DNA of 8,943 nucleotides from an uncultured Collinsella sp. (lineage in GTDB: Bacteria > Actinomycetota > Coriobacteriia > Coriobacteriales > Coriobacteriaceae), in assembly GCA_902388545.1 (NCBI GenBank), contig CABMPS010000074.1, positions 1-8,943 of the forward strand, in the 5' to 3' direction. Position numbers and translations under genes: made by a program. The notes below the pieces were generated by a model. The model did no database searches. It saw nothing but the letters and a program-made list of their open reading frames with translations, and was not told the DNA's origin. Positions 6,252 to 8,943 of this stretch are shown here, in pieces. Every line of letters starts with the position of its first letter. Within the stretch, counting starts at the first letter, position 1.

Positions 6252-6980
6252 ATGGCTACCAAGATTAATATCCGCACCCTGCTCGAGGCCGGCTGCCACT
6301 TCGGTCACCAGACCCGTCGCTGGAACCCCAAGATGAAGCCGTTCATCTTCGGTGAGCGCAACGGCATCTACATCCTCGACCTCAAGCAGACCATCCTCGA
6401 CGCCGACCAGGCCTACACCTTCGTCAAGAACGTCGCCAAGGGCGGCAACGTGCTGTTCGTCGGCACCAAGAAGCAGGCTCAGGAGGCCGTCAAGAACGCT
6501 GCTGAGCGCGCCAACATGCCTTACATCAACCAGCGTTGGCTCGGCGGCATGCTTACCAACTTCGTCACCATCCGCTCCCGCATCAACCGCATGGAGGAGC
6601 TCGAGGCCATGGTCGAGGACGGCCGCATGGCAGTGCTCCCCAAGAAGGAGCAGGCTGTTCTCGGCAAGGAGCTCACCAAGCTCCAGACCAACCTCGGTGG
6701 TGCCCGCGACATGAAGGGTCTGCCCCAGGCTCTCTTCGTCATCGACACCAAGCGCGAGGAGAACGCCATCAAGGAGGCTCAGCGCCTGAACATCCCCGTC
6801 GTCGCTCTGATCGACACCAACTCCGATCCCGACGAGGTCGAGTACGGCATCCCCTGCAACGATGACGCTATCTCTGCTGTCACCCTTATGTGCGAGCTCA
6901 TGGCTGACGCCTGCCTCGCTGGCTCCGGCAAGGAGCAGGTCTCCGAGGCCGAGATGGCCGCTGAGCCCAAGGCCGAGTAA
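6252..6980 (+). CDS. rpsB: 30S ribosomal protein S2
   Basis: S2 binds the small ribosomal subunit late in assembly, at the head-body junction, and helps recruit S1 where S1 exists. The 242-residue protein is standard length (E. coli about 241). It opens with the family sequence [35 protein letters not shown], followed by [45 protein letters not shown] (second S2 signature) and [23 protein letters not shown]. It ends in an acidic Glu/Ala tail. ATG 6252 has a near-ideal AGGAGGT 5 nt upstream. Codon use is strongly biased (Lys AAG, Leu CTC/CTG, Ile ATC), typical of a highly expressed gene and sharper than in the operon upstream. It is co-transcribed with tsf after 45 nt with no terminator between. 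Confidence 0.98.
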   Translation: MATKINIRTLLEAGCHFGHQTRRWNPKMKPFIFGERNGIYILDLKQTILDADQAYTFVKNVAKGGNVLFVGTKKQAQEAVKNAAERANMPYINQRWLGGMLTNFVTIRSRINRMEELEAMVEDGRMAVLPKKEQAVLGKELTKLQTNLGGARDMKGLPQALFVIDTKREENAIKEAQRLNIPVVALIDTNSDPDEVEYGIPCNDDAISAVTLMCELMADACLAGSGKEQVSEAEMAAEPKAE

Positions 6981-7025
6981 ATCAGTCTTAGTTAATCCTT
7001 TTTCATCTCTTTGAAAGGAACCACA

Positions 7026-7895
7026 ATGGCCCAGATTACCGCCGCTATGGTCAAGCAGCTCCGCGAGATGACCGACTCCCCGATGATGGAGTGCAAGAAG
7101 GCTCTCGTCGAGGCTGACGGCGACATGGACGCCGCTGTCGACGTTCTGCGTAAGAACGGCCTTGCCAAGGCTGCCAAGAAGGCTGGCCGTGAGACCAACG
7201 AGGGCGCTGTCGCCGCGTTCGTCTCCGAGGATGGCAAGACCGGCGCTCTGCTCGAGCTCTCCTGCGAGACCGACTTCGTTGGCTCCAACGCCAAGTTCAC
7301 TGGCTTTGCTTCCAAGGTCGCTGAGGTTGTCGCTACCACCGAGCCTGCTGACGTCGACGCTCTGCTCGAGAAGCCGATGGGCGAGGAGACCGTTTCCTCC
7401 GAGCTCACCGAGATGATTCACATCATGGGCGAGAACATGAAGATCTCCCGCTTCGCTGCCCGCAAGGCCGAGAACGGCGCGCTCGCTTCTTACATCCACA
7501 TGGGTGGTAAGATCGGCGTCCTCGTCGAGTTTGCTTTCGAGAAGGCCGAGACCGCTCAGGCTGAGTCCTTCAAGACCTTCGCTCACGACGTTGCCCTTCA
7601 GGTTGCCGCCGTCGCACCGATCTGCGCCACCCGCGATCAGGTTCCGGCCGAGACCGTCGAGCACGAGAAGCAGATCTACATGGCCCAGGCTGCCGAGTCC
7701 GGCAAGCCCGAGGCTATCCAGGAGAAGATGGCTGTCGGCCGTCTGGAGAAGTTCTACAAGCAGTCCGTGCTCACCGAGCAGGAGTTCATCAAGGACAGCT
7801 CCCTCACCATCAAGAAGTACGCTGAGCAGGTCTCCAAGGAGCTCGGCGACACCATTACCGTCGTTGCCTTTGACCGTCTGGTCCGTGGCGAGTAA
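7026..7895 (+). CDS. tsf: Translation elongation factor Ts
   Basis: EF-Ts is the guanine nucleotide exchange factor that recycles EF-Tu-GDP during translation. The 289-residue product has the N-terminal UBA-like domain (MVKQLREMTDSPMMECKKAL, then ADGDMDAAVDVLRKNGLAKA). The core holds the TDFV motif at 82-85 (SCETDFVGSNAKF), whose Asp and Phe enter the EF-Tu nucleotide site. HDVALQVAAVAP marks the second part of the dimerisation core. The C-terminal segment EFIKDSSLTIKKYAEQV is also typical. I chose ATG 7026 because AAAGGAA (7014-7020) is well spaced; the in-frame TTG at 7011 lies upstream of that site. Codon bias is as strong as in rpsB. A terminator follows 23 nt after the stop, so rpsB-tsf is a two-gene unit. 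Confidence 0.98.
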   Translation: MAQITAAMVKQLREMTDSPMMECKKALVEADGDMDAAVDVLRKNGLAKAAKKAGRETNEGAVAAFVSEDGKTGALLELSCETDFVGSNAKFTGFASKVAEVVATTEPADVDALLEKPMGEETVSSELTEMIHIMGENMKISRFAARKAENGALASYIHMGGKIGVLVEFAFEKAETAQAESFKTFAHDVALQVAAVAPICATRDQVPAETVEHEKQIYMAQAAESGKPEAIQEKMAVGRLEKFYKQSVLTEQEFIKDSSLTIKKYAEQVSKELGDTITVVAFDRLVRGE

Positions 7896-7918
7896 ATAAG
7901 CTCTTGTAGCTGGTAATG

Positions 7919-7953
7919 AGCAGGCTGTGGGTTTTACTCACAGCCTGCTTTTT
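7919..7953 (+). terminator. Intrinsic terminator after tsf
   Basis: A perfect 10-bp GC-rich stem (7920-7929 GCAGGCTGTG with 7939-7948 CACAGCCTGC) has a 9-nt loop and is followed by five T residues (7949-7953). A7919-T7949 can add a pair. It ends the rpsB-tsf transcript before pyrH. Confidence 0.92.
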
Positions 7954-7956
7954 CAT

Positions 7957-7972
7957 GGCTCTTATCAGAGCC
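7957..7972. repeat. Short inverted repeat upstream of the pyrH -10
   Basis: GGCTCT (7957-7962) and AGAGCC (7967-7972) are perfect 6-bp arms around TATC. The dyad lies directly after the tsf terminator and a few bases before the putative pyrH -10. It has only TTTGAT after it, so it is a weak back-up terminator at best, or an operator-like element. Confidence 0.4.
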
Positions 7973-7974
7973 TT

Positions 7975-7983
7975 TGATATCAT
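7975..7983 (+). promoter_or_regulatory. Putative extended -10 promoter of pyrH-frr
   Basis: TGA followed by TATCAT (7978-7983) repeats the extended -10 pattern and the same hexamer seen before rpsB. No good -35 is found at 17 bp (7955-7960 reads ATGGCT). Transcription would start near 7990, leaving a short leader. The terminator upstream makes a promoter in this short gap likely. Confidence 0.45.
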
Positions 7984-8000
7984 ATTGAGAGTCTAATTAA

Positions 8001-8006
8001 AGGAGG
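8001..8006 (+). promoter_or_regulatory. Ribosome binding site fixing the pyrH TTG start
   Basis: AGGAGG lies 6 nt before TTG 8013. No ATG or GTG in frame is near, and the UMP kinase homology begins a few codons later, so TTG 8013 is the start. Confidence 0.85.
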
Positions 8007-8012
8007 ATCGCT

Positions 8013-8735
8013 TTGTCCGACATCCGATATAAACGCGTGCTTCTTAAGCTTTCCGGCGAAGCACTGATGGGCGACGGCCAATATGGCATTGACCCCAAGG
8101 TTACCGACCATCTTGCCAAGCAGGTCAAGGAGCTGCTCGCCGTTGGCCATGAGGTCGGCGTCGTTGTCGGCGGCGGCAATATTTTCCGTGGCATGGCCGG
8201 CGCTGCCGGTGGCATGGAGCGTGCTCAGGCCGACTACATGGGCATGCTCGCGACCGTTATGAACGCGCTCGCCCTGCAGGATGCTTTCGAGCATAACGAC
8301 GTTCCCTGCCGTGTGATGAGCGCTATCCAGATGAACGAGATCTGCGAGCCCTATATTCGACGTCGCGCCATCAACCACCTTTCCAAGGGCAACGTCGTTA
8401 TTTTTGCCGCCGGTTCGGGCAATCCGTACTTTACGACCGACACCGCCGCGGCTCTTCGTGCGTGCGAGATCGGCGCCGAGATTCTGATTAAAGCCACCAA
8501 GGTTGACGGCATCTACGACAAGGATCCCGTCAAGTGCGCCGATGCCGTCCGTTTTGACAAGATTACCTATCACGAGGTTCTCGTTCGCGGCCTGCAGGTT
8601 ATGGATTCCACGGCTACGGCTCTGTGCCAGGATAACCGTATGCCTATTTTGGTCCTCAACATCGATGGCGAGGACACCGTCAAGCGCGCGCTCGCTGGTG
8701 AGCCCGTCGGCACGCTCGTCTATCAGGAGGATTAA
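8013..8735 (+). CDS. pyrH: UMP kinase (uridylate kinase), TTG start
   Basis: PyrH phosphorylates UMP to UDP with ATP in pyrimidine nucleotide synthesis. It is a hexameric amino-acid-kinase-fold enzyme, usually regulated by GTP and UTP. The 240 residues match the family length. Visible motifs: [13 protein letters not shown] with K12, S14 and G15; [11 protein letters not shown] with GGGN at 53-56; [20 protein letters not shown] for the UMP pocket; the [23 protein letters not shown] block; and VDGIYDKDP for ATP binding. [16 protein letters not shown] and a GTLV end complete it. Codon use is less biased than in rpsB/tsf (AAA lysine codons occur). frr begins 2 nt after the stop, so the two genes form an operon downstream of the tsf terminator. 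Confidence 0.97.
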   Translation: MSDIRYKRVLLKLSGEALMGDGQYGIDPKVTDHLAKQVKELLAVGHEVGVVVGGGNIFRGMAGAAGGMERAQADYMGMLATVMNALALQDAFEHNDVPCRVMSAIQMNEICEPYIRRRAINHLSKGNVVIFAAGSGNPYFTTDTAAALRACEIGAEILIKATKVDGIYDKDPVKCADAVRFDKITYHEVLVRGLQVMDSTATALCQDNRMPILVLNIDGEDTVKRALAGEPVGTLVYQED

Positions 8736-8737
8736 GC

Positions 8738-8943
8738 ATGGCAGAGAACATCACCGCCCATATGGACAAGTCGCTCGAGTCCCTCAAGCATAACTTTTCC
8801 AAGGTCCGTACCGGTCGCGCCAACGCCAACATTCTGTCCGACATCACCGTCGATTATTACGGTGTCCCCACGCCGGTCACGCAGGTTGCCGCCGTCAAGA
8901 CCCCCGAGGCTCACATGCTGCTCATCGAGCCGTGGGACAAGGC
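8738..8943 (+). CDS. frr: Ribosome recycling factor, 3'-truncated by the window edge
   Basis: RRF works with EF-G to split post-termination ribosomes. Only the first 68 codons are in the window. They show the family N-terminus: a helical MDKSLESLKHNFSKVRTGRAN segment (domain I), then VDYYGVPTPVTQVAAV (start of domain II) and HMLLIEPWD. ATG 8738 is preceded by AGGAGG (8725-8730) with 7-nt spacing, inside the end of pyrH. The pyrH-frr pairing is one of the most conserved in bacteria and supports the call. Confidence 0.96.
   Translation, partial: MAENITAHMDKSLESLKHNFSKVRTGRANANILSDITVDYYGVPTPVTQVAAVKTPEAHMLLIEPWDK

Noticed and set aside
6162..7664. Open frame of 500 codons on the minus strand opposite rpsB and tsf
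   Set aside because: It is a shadow of two highly codon-biased genes. The product is a low-complexity Leu/Gly/Asp/Val-rich sequence with no recognisable domain, and it spans two certain genes.

Overview
This window is a compact, GC-rich stretch of bacterial core chromosome. Every gene is on the + strand. The content and order are rnhB, yraN, comM, dprA, trmFO, xerC, rpsB, tsf, pyrH, frr. The protein sequences and gene mix suggest a gut-type actinobacterium of the Coriobacteriia, perhaps Collinsella. That placement is inference: it rests on GC-rich coding, the actinobacterial-style yraN-comM-dprA block, and a folate-dependent TrmFO that I do not associate with mycobacteria or streptomycetes. 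I see no mobile element, prophage, CRISPR array, tRNA or rRNA.

Layout. (1) Bases 1-633 hold the 3' part of rnhB, whose 5' end lies outside the window, followed by a strong intrinsic terminator at 683-724. (2) Bases 823-6032 form one tightly packed operon: yraN, comM, dprA, trmFO, xerC. The yraN/comM, comM/dprA and trmFO/xerC junctions overlap by 1 to 4 bases, so translational coupling is likely. The theme is DNA handling (a nuclease-fold protein, the ComM helicase, the RecA loader DprA, the chromosome dimer resolvase XerC) plus one tRNA methyltransferase. (3) Bases 6033-6251 are intergenic. They hold a convincing extended -10 promoter with a perfect inverted repeat in its spacer, then a leader of about 135 nt with small hairpins. 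(4) rpsB and tsf (ribosomal protein S2 and EF-Ts) form a bicistronic, highly codon-biased unit closed by an intrinsic terminator at 7919-7953. (5) A second extended -10 motif probably starts pyrH (UMP kinase, TTG start), followed closely by frr (ribosome recycling factor), which runs off the window.

The gene order is a widely conserved bacterial neighbourhood, so this is not a new system. The points most worth a second look are local. The xerC reading frame has no usable ATG, GTG or TTG start at the expected place, but has an ATA codon correctly placed after a GGAGG and overlapping the trmFO stop. The rpsB promoter carries a dyad in its spacer and a long structured leader. DprA has a variant of a normally conserved motif.
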